DNA from: Ectobius pallidus
Lineage: Eukaryota; Arthropoda; Insecta; Blattodea; Ectobiidae
DNA: 64,000 nt
Reading direction: 5' to 3'
Assembly: GCA_964059195.1 (NCBI GenBank)
Contig: CAXKWD010000006.1
Location: 135,840,039-135,904,038 of the forward strand
Shown: piece by piece, positions 19,509-32,196 of the stretch
Position numbering within the stretch: the stretch's first letter is position 1
How the letters are laid out: every line of letters starts with the position of its first letter
Translations under genes and position numbers: made by a program
Notes under the pieces: generated by a model
What the model was told of the DNA's origin: nothing
What the model saw: only the letters and a program-made list of their open reading frames with translations
The model's database searches: none

Positions 19509-20706
19509 GGGTTAGCCTTCTCGGAATTGTGGGCGCATTTTTCGAAATTTTCAAAGGGGTTAGCCTTCTCTGAATTCTGGGCGCATTTTTCGAAATTTTC
19601 AAAGGGGTTAGCCTTCTCGGAATTCTGGGCGAATTTGTCGAAATTTTCAAAGGGGTTAGCCTTCTCGGAATTCTGGGCGCATTTTTCGAAATTTTCAAAG
19701 GGGTTAGCCTTCTCGGAATTCTGGGCGCATTTGTCGAAATTTTCAAAGGGGTTAGCCTTCTCGGAATTCTGGGCGCATTTTTCGAAATTTTCAAAGGGGT
19801 TAGCCTTCTCGGAATTCTGGGCGCATTTTTCGAAATTTTCAAAGAGGTTAGCCTACAAGAAATTCTGGGCGCATTTTTCGAAATTTTCAAAGGGGTTAGC
19901 CTTCTCGGAACTCTGGGCGCTTTTTTCGAAATTTTCAGAGGGGTTAGCCTTCTCGGAATTCTAGGCGCATTTTTCGAAATTTTCAAAGTGGTTAGCCTAA
20001 TCGGAATTCTGGTCGCATTCTTCGAAATTTTCAAAGGGGTTAGCCTTCTCTGAATTCTGGACGCATTTTTCGAAATTTTCAAAGGGGTTAGCCTTCTCGG
20101 AATTCTGGGCGCATTTTTCGAAATTTTCAAAGAGGTTAGCCTACAAGAAATTCTGGGCGCATTTTTCGAAATTTTCAAAGGGGTTAGCCTTCTCGGAACT
20201 CTGGGCGCATTTTTCGAAATTTTCAAAGGGGTTAGCCTTCTCGGAATTCTGGGCGCATTTTTCGAAATTTTCAAAGGGGTTAGCCTTCTCTGAATTCTGG
20301 ACGCATTTTTCGAAATTTTCAAAGGGGTTAGCCTTCTCGGAATTCTGGGCGAATTTGTCGAATTTTCAAAGGGGTTAGCCTTCTCGGAATTCTGGGCGCA
20401 TTTTTCGAAATTTTCAAAGGGGTTAGCTTTCTCGGAATTCTGGGCGAATTTGTCGAAATTTTCAAAGGGGTTAGCCTTCTCGGAATTCTGGGCGCATTTT
20501 TCGAAATTTTCAAAGGGGTTAGCCTTCTCGGAATTCTGGGCGCATTTTTCGAAATTTTCAAAGAGGTTAGCCTACAAGAAAATCTGGGCGCATTTTTCGA
20601 AATTTTCAAAGGGGTTAGCCTTCTCGGAACTCTGGGCGCTTTTTTCGAAATTTTCATAGGGGTTAGCCTTCTCGGAATTCTGGGCGCATTTTTCGAAATT
20701 TTCAAA

Positions 20707-23700
20707 GTGGTTAGCCTAATCGGAATTCTGGTCGCATTCTTCGAAATTTTCAAAGGGGTTATCCTTCTCGGAATTCTGGGCGCATTTTTCGAAATTTTCA
20801 AAGGGGTTAGCCTTCTCGGAATTCTGGGCGCATTTTTCGAAATTTTCAAAGGGGTTAGCCTTCTCGGAATTCTGGGCGCATTTTTCGAAATTTTCAAAGG
20901 AGTTAGCCTTCTCGGAATTCTGGGCGCAATTTTCGAAATTTTCGAAGGGGTTAGCCTTCTCGGAATTCTGGGCGCATTTTTCGCAATTTTCAAAGGGGTT
21001 AGCCTTCTCGGAATTCTGGGCGCATTTTTCGAAAATTTCAAAGGGGTTCTCGGAATTCTCGGAATTCTGGGCCCTTTTTTCGAAATTTTCAAAGGGGTTA
21101 GCCTTCTCGGAATTCTGGGCTCATTTTTCGAAATTTTCGAAGGGGTTAGCCTTCTCGGAATTCTGGGCGCATTTTTCGAAATTTCTGTGGTACAATTCTG
21201 GGCTCATTTTTCGAAATTTTAAAAGGGGTTAGCCTTCTCGGAATTCTGGGCGCATTTTTCGAAATTTTCGAAGGGGTTAGCCTTCTCGGAATTCTGGGCG
21301 CATTGTTCGCAATTTTCAAAGGGGTTAGCCTTCTCGGAATTCTGGGCGCATTTTTCGAAATTTTCAAAGGGGTTAGCCTTCTCGGAATTCTGGGCGCATT
21401 TTTCGAAATTTTCAAAGGGGTTAGCCTTCTCGGAATTCTGGGCGCATTTTTCGAAAATTTCAAAGGGGTTCTCGGAATTCTCGGAATTCTGGGCCCTTTT
21501 TTCGAAATTTTCAAAGGGGTTGGCCTTCTCGGAATTCTGTGCGCATTTTTCGAAATTTTCGAAGGGGTTTGCCTTCTCGGAATTCAGGGGGCATTATTCG
21601 AAATTTTCAAAGGGGTTAGCCTTCTCGGAATTCTGGGCGCATTTTTCGAAAATTTCAAAGGGGTTCTCGGAATTCTGGGCGCATTTTTCGAAATTTTCAA
21701 AGGGGTTAGCCTTCTCGGAATTCTGGGCGCATTTTTCGAAATTTTCGAAGGGGTTAGCCTTCTCGGAATTCTGGGCGCATTTTTGGAAATTTTCAAAGGG
21801 GTTAGCCTTCTCGGAATTCTGGGCGCATTTATCGAAATTTTCAAATGGGCTAGCCTTCTCGGAATTCTAGGCGCATTTTTCGAAATTTTCAAACCCCTTT
21901 GAAAATTCCTTCTCGGAATTCTGGGCACATTTTTCGAAATTTTCAAAGGGGCTAGCCTTCTCGGAATTCTGGGCGCATTTTCCGAAATTTCAAAGGGACT
22001 AGCCTTCTCGGAATTCTGGGCGCAGTTTTCGAAATTTTCAAAGGGGTTAGCCTTCTCGGAATTCTGGGCGCATTTATAGAAATTTTCAAAGGGGTTAGCC
22101 TTCTCGGAATTCTGGGCGCATTTTTCGAAATTTTCAAAGGGGTTAGCGTTCTCGGAATTCTGGGCGCATTTTTCGGAATTTTCAAAGTGGTTAGCCTTCT
22201 CGGAATTTTGGGCGCATTTTTCGAAATTTTCAAAGGGGTTAGCTTTCTCGGAATTCTGGGCGCATTTTTCGAAATTTTCAAAGGGGTTAGCCTTCTCGGA
22301 ATTCTGGGCGCATTTTTCGAAATTTTCAAAGGGGTTAGCCTAATCGGAATTCTGGTCGCATTCTTCGAAATTTTCAAAGGGGTTATCCTTCTCGGAATTC
22401 TGGGCGCATTTTTCGAAATTTTCAAAGGGGTTATCCTTCTCGGAATTCTGGGCGCATTTTTCGAAATTTTCAAAGGGGTTAGCCTTCTCGGAATTCTGGG
22501 CGCATTCTTCGAAATTTTCAAAGGGGTTATCCTTCTCGGAATTCTGGGCGCATTTTTCGAAATTTTCAAAGGGGTTAGCCTTCTCGGAATTCTGGGCGCA
22601 TTTTTCGAAATTTTCAAAGGGGTTAGCCTTCTCGGAATTCTGGGCTCATTTTTCGAAATTTTAAAAGGGGTTAGCCTTCTCGGAATTCTGGGCGCATTTT
22701 TCGAAATTTTCGAAGGGGTTAGCCTTCTCGGAATTCTGGGCGCATTTTTCGCAATTTTCAAAGGGGTTAGCCTTCTCGGATTTCTGGGCGCATTTTTCGA
22801 AATTTTCAAAGGGGTTAGCCTTCTCGGAATTCTGGGCGCATTTTTCGAAATTTTCAAAGGGGTTAGCCTTCTCGGAATTCTGGGCGCATTTTTCGAAATT
22901 TTCAAAGGGGTTAGCCTTCTCGGAATTCTGGGCCCTTTTTTCGAAATTTTCAAAGGGGTTAGCCTTCTCGGAATTCTGGGCTCATTTTTCGAAATTTTCG
23001 AAGGGGTTAGCCTTCTCGGAATTCTGGGCGCATTTTTCGAAATTTTCAAAAGGGGTTAGCCTTCTCGGAATTCTGTGCGCATTTTTCGAAATTTTCGAAG
23101 GGGTTTGCCTTCTCGGAATTCAGGGGGCATTATTCGAAATTTTCAAAGGGGTTAGCCTTCTCGGAATTCTGGGCGCATTTTTCGAAAATTTCAAAGGGGT
23201 TCTCGGAATTCTGGGCGCATTTTTCGAAATTTTCAAAGGGGTTAGCCTTCTCGGAATTCTGGGCGCATTTTTCGAAATTTTCGAAGGGGTTAGCCTTCTC
23301 GGAATTCTGGGCGCATTTTTGGAAATTTTCAAAGGGGTTAGCCTTCTCGGAATTCTGGGCGCATTTATCGAAATTTTCAAAGGGGCTAGCCTTCTCGGAA
23401 TTCTAGGCGCATTTTTCGAAATTTTCAAACCCCTTTGAAAATTCCTTCTCGGAATTCTGGGCACATTTTTCGAAATTTTCAAAGGGGCTAGCCTTCTCGG
23501 AATTCTGGGCGCATTTTCCGAAATTTCAAAGGGACTAGCCTTCTCGGAATTCTGGGCGCAGTTTTCGAAATTTTCAAAGGGGTTAGCCTTCTCGGAATTC
23601 TGGGCGCATTTATAGAAATTTTCAAAGGGGTTAGCCTTCTCGGAATTCTGGGCGCATTTTTCGAAATTTTCAAAGGGGTTAGCCTTCTCGGAATTCTGGG

Positions 23701-26700
23701 CGCATTTTTCGGAATTTTCAAAGGGGTTAGCTTTCTCGGAATTTTGGGCGCATTTTTCGAAATTTTCAAAGGGGTTAGCTTTCTCGGAATTCTGGGCGCA
23801 TTTTTCGAAATTTTCAAAGGGGTTAGCCTTCTCGGAATTCTGGGCGCATTTTTCGAAATTTTCAAAGGGGTTAGCCTTCTCGGAATTCTGGGCGCATTTA
23901 TAGAAATTTTCAAAGGGGTTAGCCTTCTCGGAATTCTGGGCGCATTTTTCGAAATTTTCAAAGGGGTTAGCCTAATCGGAATTCTGGGCGCATTTTTCGA
24001 AAATTTCAAAGGGGTTCTCGGAATTCTGGGCGCATTTTTCGAAATTTTCAAAGGGGTTAGCCTTCTCGGAATTCTGGGGACATTTATCGAAATTTTCAAA
24101 GGGGTTAGCCTTCTCGGAATTCTGGGCGCATTTTTCGAAATTTTTCAAGAGGTTAGCCTTCTAGAAATTCTGGGCGCATTTTTCGAAATTTTCAAAGGGG
24201 TGAGCCCTCTCGGAATTCTGGGCGCATCCTTCGAAATTTTCAAAGGGGTTATCCTTCTCGGAATTCTGGGCGCATTTTTCGAAATTTTCAAAGGGGGTTA
24301 GCCTTCTCGGAATTCTTGGCGCATTTTTCGAAATTTTCAAAGGGGTTAGCCTTCTCGGAATTCTGGGCTCATTTTTCGAAATTTTCAAAGGGGTTAGCCT
24401 TCTCGGAATTCTGGGCACATTTATCGAAATTTTCAAAGAGGTTAGCCTTCTCGGAATTCTGGGCGCATTTTTCGAAATTTTCCAAGAGGTTAGCCTTCTA
24501 GAAATCCTGGGCGCATTTTTCGAAATTTTCAAAGGGGTTAGCCTTCTCGGAATTCTGGGCGCATTTATAGAAATTTTCAAATTTTCAAAGGGGTTAGCCT
24601 TCTCGGAATTCTGGGCGCATTTTTCGAAATTTTCAAAGGGGTTAGCCTTCTCTGAATTCTGGGCGCATTTTTCGAAATTTTCAAAGGGGTTAGCCTTCTC
24701 GGAATTCTGGGCGAATTTGTCGAAATTTTCAAAGGGGTTAGCCTTCTCGGAATTCTGGGCGCATTTTTCGAAATTTTCAAAGGGGCTAGCCTTCTCGGAA
24801 TTCTGGGCGAATTTGTCGAAATTTTCAAAGGGGTTAGCCTTCTCGGAATTCTGGGCGCATTTTTCGAAATTTTCAAAGGGGTTAGCCTTCTCGGAATTCT
24901 GGGCGCATTTTTCGAAATTTTCAAAGAGGTTAGCCTACAAGAAATTCTGGGCGCATTTTTCGAAATTTTCAAAGGGGTTAGCCTTCTCGGAACTCTGGGC
25001 GCTTTTTTCGAAATTTTCAGAGGGGTTAGCCTTCTCGGAATTCTAGGCGCATTTTTCGAAATTTTCAAAGTGGTTAGCCTAATCGGAATTCTGGTCGGAT
25101 TCTTCGAAATTTTCAAAGGGGTTAGCCTTCTCTGAATTCTGGACGCATTTTTCGAAATTTTCAAAGGGGTTAGCCTTCTCGGAATTCTGGGCGCATTTTT
25201 CGAAATTTTCAAAGAGGTTAGCCTACAAGAAATTCTGGGCGCATTTTTCGAAATTTTCAAAGGGGTTAGCCTTCTCGGAACTCTGGGCGCATTTTTCGAA
25301 ATTTTCAAAGGGGTTAGCCTTCTCGGAATTCTGGGCGCATTTTTCGAAATTTTCAAAGGGGTTAGCCTTCTCTGAATTCTGGACGCATTTTTCGAAATTT
25401 TCAAAGGGGTTAGCCTTCTCGGAATTCTGGGCGCAATTTTCGAAATTTTCAAAGGGGTTAGCCTTCTCGGAATTCTGGGCGCATTTTTCGAAATTTTCAA
25501 AGGGGTTAGCCTTCTCGGAATTCTGGGCGCATTTTTCGAAATTTTCAAAGGGGTTAGCCTTCTCGGAATTCTGGGCGCAATTTTCGAAATTTTCGAAGGG
25601 GTTCTCGGAATTCTCGGAATTCTGGGCCCTTTTTTCGAAATTTTCAAAGGGGTTAGCCTTCTCGGAATTCTGGGCTCATTTTTCGAAATTTTCGAAGGGG
25701 TTAGCCTTCTCGGAATTCTGGGCGCATTTTTCGAAATTTCTGTGGTACAATTCTGGGCTCATTTTTCGAAATTTTAAAAGGGGTTAGCCTTCTCGGAATT
25801 CTGGGCGCATTTTTCGAAATTTTCGAAGGGGTTAGCCTTCTCGGAATTCTGGGCGCATTTTTCGCAATTTTCAAAGGGGTTAGCCTTCTCGGAATTCTGG
25901 GCGCATTTTTCGAAATTTTCAACTGGGTTAGCCTTCTCGGAATTCTGGGCGCATTTTTCGAAATTTTCAAAGGGGTTAGCCTTCTCGGAATTCTGGGCGC
26001 ATTTTTCGAAAATTTCAAAGGGGTTCTCGGAATTCTCGGAATTCTGGGCCCTTTTTTCGAAATTTTCAAAGGGGTTGGCCTTCTCGGAATTCTGTGCGCA
26101 TTTTTCGAAATTTTCGAAGGGGTTTGCCTTCTCGGAATTCAGGGGGCATTATTCGAAATTTTCAAAGGGGTTAGCCTTCTCGGAATTCTGGGCGCATTTT
26201 TCGAAAATTTCAAAGGGGTTCTCGGAATTCTGGGCGCATTTTTCGAAATTTTCAAAGGGGTTAGCCTTCTCGGAATTCTGGGCGCATTTTTCGAAATTTT
26301 CGAAGGGGTTAGCCTTCTCGGAATTCTGGGCGCATTTTTGGAAATTTTCAAAGGGGTTAGCCTTCTCGGAATTCTGGGCGCATTTATCGAAATTTTCAAA
26401 TGGGCTAGCCTTCTCGGAATTCTAGGCGCATTTTTCGAAATTTTCAAAGGGGTTAGCCTTCTCGGAATTCTGGGCGCATTTTTCGAAATTTTCCAACGGG
26501 TTAGCCTTCTCGGAATTCAGGGGGCATTTTTCGAAATTTTCAAAGGGGTTAGCCTTCTCGGAATTCTGGGCGCATTTTTCGAAAATTTCAAAGGGGTTCT
26601 CGGAATTCTGGGCGCATTTTTCGAAATTTTCAAAGGGGTTAGCCTTCTCGGAATTCTGGGCACATTTATCGAAATTTTCAAAGGGGTTAGCCTTCTCGGA

Positions 26701-29700
26701 ATTCTGGGCGCATTTTTCGAAATTTTTCAAGAGGTTAGCCTTCTAGAAATTCTGGGCGCATTTTTCGAAATTTTCAAAGGGGTGAGCCCTCTCGGAATTC
26801 TGGGCGCATTCTTCGAAATTTTCAAAGGGGTTATCCTTCTCGGAATTCTGGGCGCATTTTTCGAAATTTTCAAAGGGGGTTAGCCTTCTCGGAATTCTTG
26901 GCGCATTTTTCGAAATTTTCAAAGGGGTTAGCCTTCTCGGAATTCTGGGCTCATTTTTCGAAATTTTCAAAGGGGTTAGCCTTCTCGGAATTCTGGGCAC
27001 ATTTATCGAAATTTTCAAAGAGGTTAGCCTTCTCGGAATTCTGGGCGCATTTTTCGAAATTTTCCAAGAGGTTAGCCTTCTAGAAATCCTGGGCGCATTT
27101 TTCGAAATTTTCAAAGGGGTTAGCCTTCTCGGAATTCTGGGCGCATTTATAGAAATTTTCAAATTTTCAAAGGGGTTAGCCTTCTCGGAATTCTGGGCGC
27201 ATTTTTCGAAATTTTCAAAGGGGTTAGCCTTCTCTGAATTCTGGGCGCATTTTTCGAAATTTTCAAAGGGGTTAGCCTTCTCGGAATTCTGGGCGAATTT
27301 GTCGAAATTTTCAAAGGGGTTAGCCTTCTCGGAATTCTGGGCGCATTTTTCGAAATTTTCAAAGGGGTTAGCCTTCTCGGAATTCTGGGCGAATTTGTCG
27401 AAATTTTCAAAGGGGTTAGCCTTCTCGGAATTCTGGGCGCATTTTTCGAAATTTTCAAAGGGGTTAGCCTTCTCGGAATTCTGGGCGCATTTTTCGAAAT
27501 TTTCAAAGAGGTTAGCCTACAAGAAATTCTGGGCGCATTTTTCGAAATTTTCAAAGGGGTTAGCCTTCTCGGAACTCTGGGCGCTTTTTTCGAAATTTTC
27601 AGAGGGGTTAGCCTTCTCGGAATTCTAGGCGCATTTTTCGAAATTTTCAAAGTGGTTAGCCTAATCGGAATTCTGGTCGCATTCTTCGAAATTTTCAAAG
27701 GGGTTAGCCTTCTCTGAATTCTGGACGCATTTTTCGAAATTTTCAAAGGGGTTAGCCTTCTCGGAATTCTGGGCGCAATTTTCGAAATTTTCAAAGAGGT
27801 TAGCCTACAAGAAATTCTGGGCGCATTTTTCGAAATTTTCAAAGGGGTTAGCCTTCTCGGAACTCTGGGCGCATTTTTCGAAATTTTCAAAGGGGTTAGC
27901 CTTCTCGGAATTCTGGGCGCATTTTTCGAAATTTTCAAAGGGGTTAGCCTTCTCTGAATTCTGGACGCATTTTTCGAAATTTTCAAAGGGGTTAGCCTTC
28001 TCGGAATTCTGGGCGAATTTGTCGAATTTTCAAAGGGGTTAGCCTTCTCGGAATTCTGGGCGCATTTTTCGAAATTTTCAAAGGGGTTAGCTTTCTCGGA
28101 ATTCTGGGCGCATTTTTCGAAATTTTCAAAGGGGTTAGCCTTCTCGGAATTCTGGGCGCATTTTTCGAAATTTTCAAAGAGGTTAGCCTACAAGAAATTC
28201 TGGGCGCATTTTTCGAAATTTTCAAAGGGGTTAGCCTTCTCGGAACTCTGGGCGCTTTTTTCGAAATTTTCAGAGGGGTTAGCCTTCTCGGAATTCTGGG
28301 CGCATTTTTCGAAATTTTCAAAGTGGTTAGCCTAATCGGAATTCTGGTCGCATTCTTCGAAATTTTCAAAGGGGTTATCCTTCTCGGAATTCTGGGCGCA
28401 TTTTTCGAAATTTTCAAAGGGGTTAGCCTTCTCGGAATTCTGGGCGCATTTTTCGAAATTTTCAAAGGGGTTAGCCTTCTCGGAATTCTGGGCGCATTTT
28501 TCGAAATTTTCAAAGGGGTTAGCCTTCTCGGAATTCTGGGCGCAATTTTCGAAATTTTCGAAGGGGTTAGCCTTCTCGGAATTCTGGGCGCATTTTTCGC
28601 AATTTTCAAAGGGGTTAGCCTTCTCGGAATTCTGGGCGCATTTTTCGAAAATTTCAAAGGGGTTCTCGGAATTCTCGGAATTCTGGGCCCTTTTTTCGAA
28701 ATTTTCAAAGGGGTTAGCCTTCTCGGAATTCTGGGCTCATTTTTCGAAATTTTCGAAGGGGTTAGCCTCCTCGGAATTCTGGGCGCATTTTTCGAAATTT
28801 CTGTGGTACAATTCTGGGCTCATTTTTCGAAATTTTAAAAGGGGTTAGCCTTCTCGGAATTCTGGGCGCATTTTTCGAAATTTTCGAAGGGGTTAGCCTT
28901 CTCGGAATTCTGGGCGCATTGTTCGCAATTTTCAAAGGGGTTAGCCTTCTCGGAATTCTGGGCGCATTTTTCGAAATTTTCAAAGGGGTTAGCCTTCTCG
29001 GAATTCTGGGCGCATTTTTCGAAATTTTCAAAGGGGTTAGCCTTCTCGGAATTCTGGGCGCATTTTTCGAAAATTTCAAAGGGGTTCTCGGAATTCTCGG
29101 AATTCTGGGCCCTTTTTTCGAAATTTTCAAAGGGGTTGGCCTTCTCGGAATTCTGTGCGCATTTTTCGAAATTTTCGAAGGGGTTTGCCTTCTCGGAATT
29201 CAGGGGGCATTATTCGAAATTTTCAAAGGGGTTAGCCTTCTCGGAATTCTGGGCGCATTTTTCGAAAATTTCAAAGGGGTTCTCGGAATTCTGGGCGCAT
29301 TTTTCGAAATTTTCAAAGGGGTTAGCCTTCTCGGAATTCTGGGCGCATTTTTCGAAATTTACGAAGGGGTTAGCCTTCTCGGAATTCTGGGCGCATTTTT
29401 GGAAATTTTCAAAGGGGTTAGCCTTCTCGGAATTCTGGGCGCATTTATCGAAATTTTCAAATGGGCTAGCCTTCTCGGAATTCTAGGCGCATTTTTCGAA
29501 ATTTTCAAACCCCTTTGAAAATTCCTTCTCGGAATTCTGGGCACATTTTTCGAAATTTTCAAAGGGGCTAGCCTTCTCGGAATTCTGGGCGCATTTTCCG
29601 AAATTTCAAAGGGACTAGCCTTCTCGGAATTCTGGGCGCAGTTTTCGAAATTTTCAAAGGGGTTAGCCTTCTCGGAATTCTGGGCGCATTTATAGAAATT

Positions 29701-32196
29701 TTCAAAGGGGTTAGCCTTCTCGGAATCCTGGGCGCATTTTTCTAAATTTTCAAAGGGGTTAGCGTTCTCGGAATTCTGGGCGCATTTTTCGGAATTTTCA
29801 AAGTGGTTAGCCTTCTCGGAATTTTGGGCGCATTTTTCGAAATTTTCAAAGGGGTTAGCTTTCTCGGAATTCTGGGCGCATTTTTCGAAATTTTCAAAGG
29901 GGTTAGCCTTCTCGGAATTCTGGGCGCATTTTTCGAAATTTTCAAAGGGGTTAGCCTAATCGGAATTCTGGTCGCATTCTTCGAAATTTTCAAAGGGGTT
30001 ATCCTTCTCGGAATTCTGGGCGCATTTTTCGAAATTTTCAAAGGGTTTATCCTTCTCGGAATTCTGGGCGCATTTTTCGAAATTTTCAAAGGGGTTAGCC
30101 TTCTCGGAATTCTGGGCGCATTCTTCGAAATTTTCAAAGGGGTTATCCTTCTCGGAATTCTGGGCGCATTTTTCGAAATTTTCAAAGGGGTTAGCCTTCT
30201 CGGAATTCTGGGCGCATTTTTCGAAATTTTCAAAGGGGTTAGCCTTCTCGGAATTCTGGGCTCATTTTTCGAAATTTTAAAAGGGGTTAGCCTTCTCGGA
30301 ATTCTGGGCGCATTTTTCGAAATTTTCGAAGGGGTTAGCCTTCTCGGAATTCTGGGCGCATTTTTCGCAATTTTCAAAGGGGTTAGCCTTCTCGGAATTC
30401 TGGGCGCATTTTTCGAAATTTTCAAAGGGGTTAGCCTTCTCGGAATTCTGGGCGCATTTTTCGAAATTTTCAAAGGGGTTAGCCTTCTCGGAATTCTGGG
30501 CGCATTTTTCGAAATTTTCAAAGGGGTTAGCCTTCTCGGAATTCTGGGCCCTTTTTTCGAAATTTTCAAAGGGGTTAGCCTTCTCGGAATTCTGGGCTCA
30601 TTTTTCGAAATTTTCGAAGGGGTTAGCCTTCTCGGAATTCTGGGCGCATTTTTCGAAATTTTCAAAAGGGGTTAGCCTTCTCGGAATTCTGTGCGCATTT
30701 TTCGAAATTTTCGAAGGGGTTTGCCTTCTCGGAATTCAGGGGGCATTATTCGAAATTTTCAAAGGGGTTAGCCTTCTCGGAATTCTGGGCGCATTTTTCG
30801 AAAATTTCAAAGGGGTTCTCGGAATTCTGGGCGCATTTTTCGAAATTTTCAAAGGGGTTAGCCTTCTCGGAATTCTGGGCGCATTTTTCGAAATTTTCGA
30901 AGGGGTTAGCCTTCTCGGAATTCTGGGCGCATTTTTGGAAATTTTCAAAGGGGTTAGCCTTCTCGGAATTCTGGGCGCATTTATCGAAATTTTCAAAGGG
31001 GCTAGCCTTCTCGGAATTCTAGGCGCATTTTTCGAAATTTTCAAACCCCTTTGAAAATTCCTTCTCGGAATTCTGGGCACATTTTTCGAAATTTTCAAAG
31101 GGGCTAGCCTTCTCGGAATTCTGGGCGCATTTTCCGAAATTTCAAAGGGACTAGCCTTCTCGGAATTCTGGGCGCAGTTTTCGAAATTTTCAAAGGGGTT
31201 AGCCTTCTCGGAATTCTGGGCGCATTTATAGAAATTTTCAAAGGGGTTAGCCTTCTCGGAATTCTGGGCGCATTTTTCGAAATTTTCAAAGGGGTTAGCC
31301 TTCTCGGAATTCTGGGCGCATTTTTCGGAATTTTCAAAGGGGTTAGCTTTCTCGGAATTTTGGGCGCATTTTTCGAAATTTTCAAAGGGGTTAGCTTTCT
31401 CGGAATTCTGGGCGCATTTTTCGAAATTTTCAAAGGGGTTAGCCTTCTCGGAATTCTGGGCGCATTTTTCGAAATTTTCAAAGGGGTTAGCCTTCTCGGA
31501 ATTCTGGGCGCATTTATAGAAATTTTCAAAGGGGTTAGCCTTCTCGGAATTCTGGGCGCATTTTTCGAAATTTTCAAAGGGGTTAGCCTAATCGGAATTC
31601 TGGGCGCATTTTTCGAAAATTTCAAAGGGGTTCTCGGAATTCTGGGCGCATTTTTCGAAATTTTCAAAGGGGTTAGCCTTCTCGGAATTCTGGGCACATT
31701 TATCGAAATTTTCAAAGGGGTTAGCCTTCTCGGAATTCTGGGCGCATTTTTCGAAATTTTTCAAGAGGTTAGCCTTCTAGAAATTCTGGGCGCATTTTTC
31801 GAAATTTTCAAAGGGGTGAGCCCTCTCGGAATTCTGGGCGCATTCTTCGAAATTTTCAAAGGGGTTATCCTTCTCGGAATTCTGGGCGCATTTTTCGAAA
31901 TTTTCAAAGGGGGTTAGCCTTCTCGGAATTCTTGGCGCATTTTTCGAAATTTTCAAAGGGGTTAGCCTTCTCGGAATTCTGGGCTCATTTTTCGAAATTT
32001 TCAAAGGGGTTAGCCTTCTCGGAATTCTGGGCACATTTATCGAAATTTTCAAAGAGGTTAGCCTTCTCGGAATTCTGGGCGCATTTTTCGAAATTTTCCA
32101 AGAGGTTAGCCTTCTAGAAATCCTGGGCGCATTTTTCGAAATTTTCAAAGGGGTTAGCCTTCTCGGAATTCTGGGCGCATTTATAGAAATTTTCAA
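20707..32196. repeat. Higher-order repeat, offset 7,616 bp
   Basis: The segment 20,707-24,580 recurs at 28,323-32,196. It includes the 10-bp filler variant, a palindrome pair and the CTACAAG variants in the same order. To the left the match continues from about 19,071 / 26,743 with a slightly different offset (7,664-7,672), showing small insertions or deletions of whole monomers between copies. Confidence 0.88.
21185..21194. repeat. 10-bp filler variant CTGTGGTACA, first of eight
   Basis: CTGTGGTACA, unlike any part of the monomer, replaces the piece between AAATTT and AATTCTGGGCTC, so about half a monomer was lost with filler added. Other copies start at 25,740, 28,801, 32,825, 37,380, 40,636, 45,005 and 54,914. 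It looks like a repaired break that was later copied with its block. Confidence 0.9.
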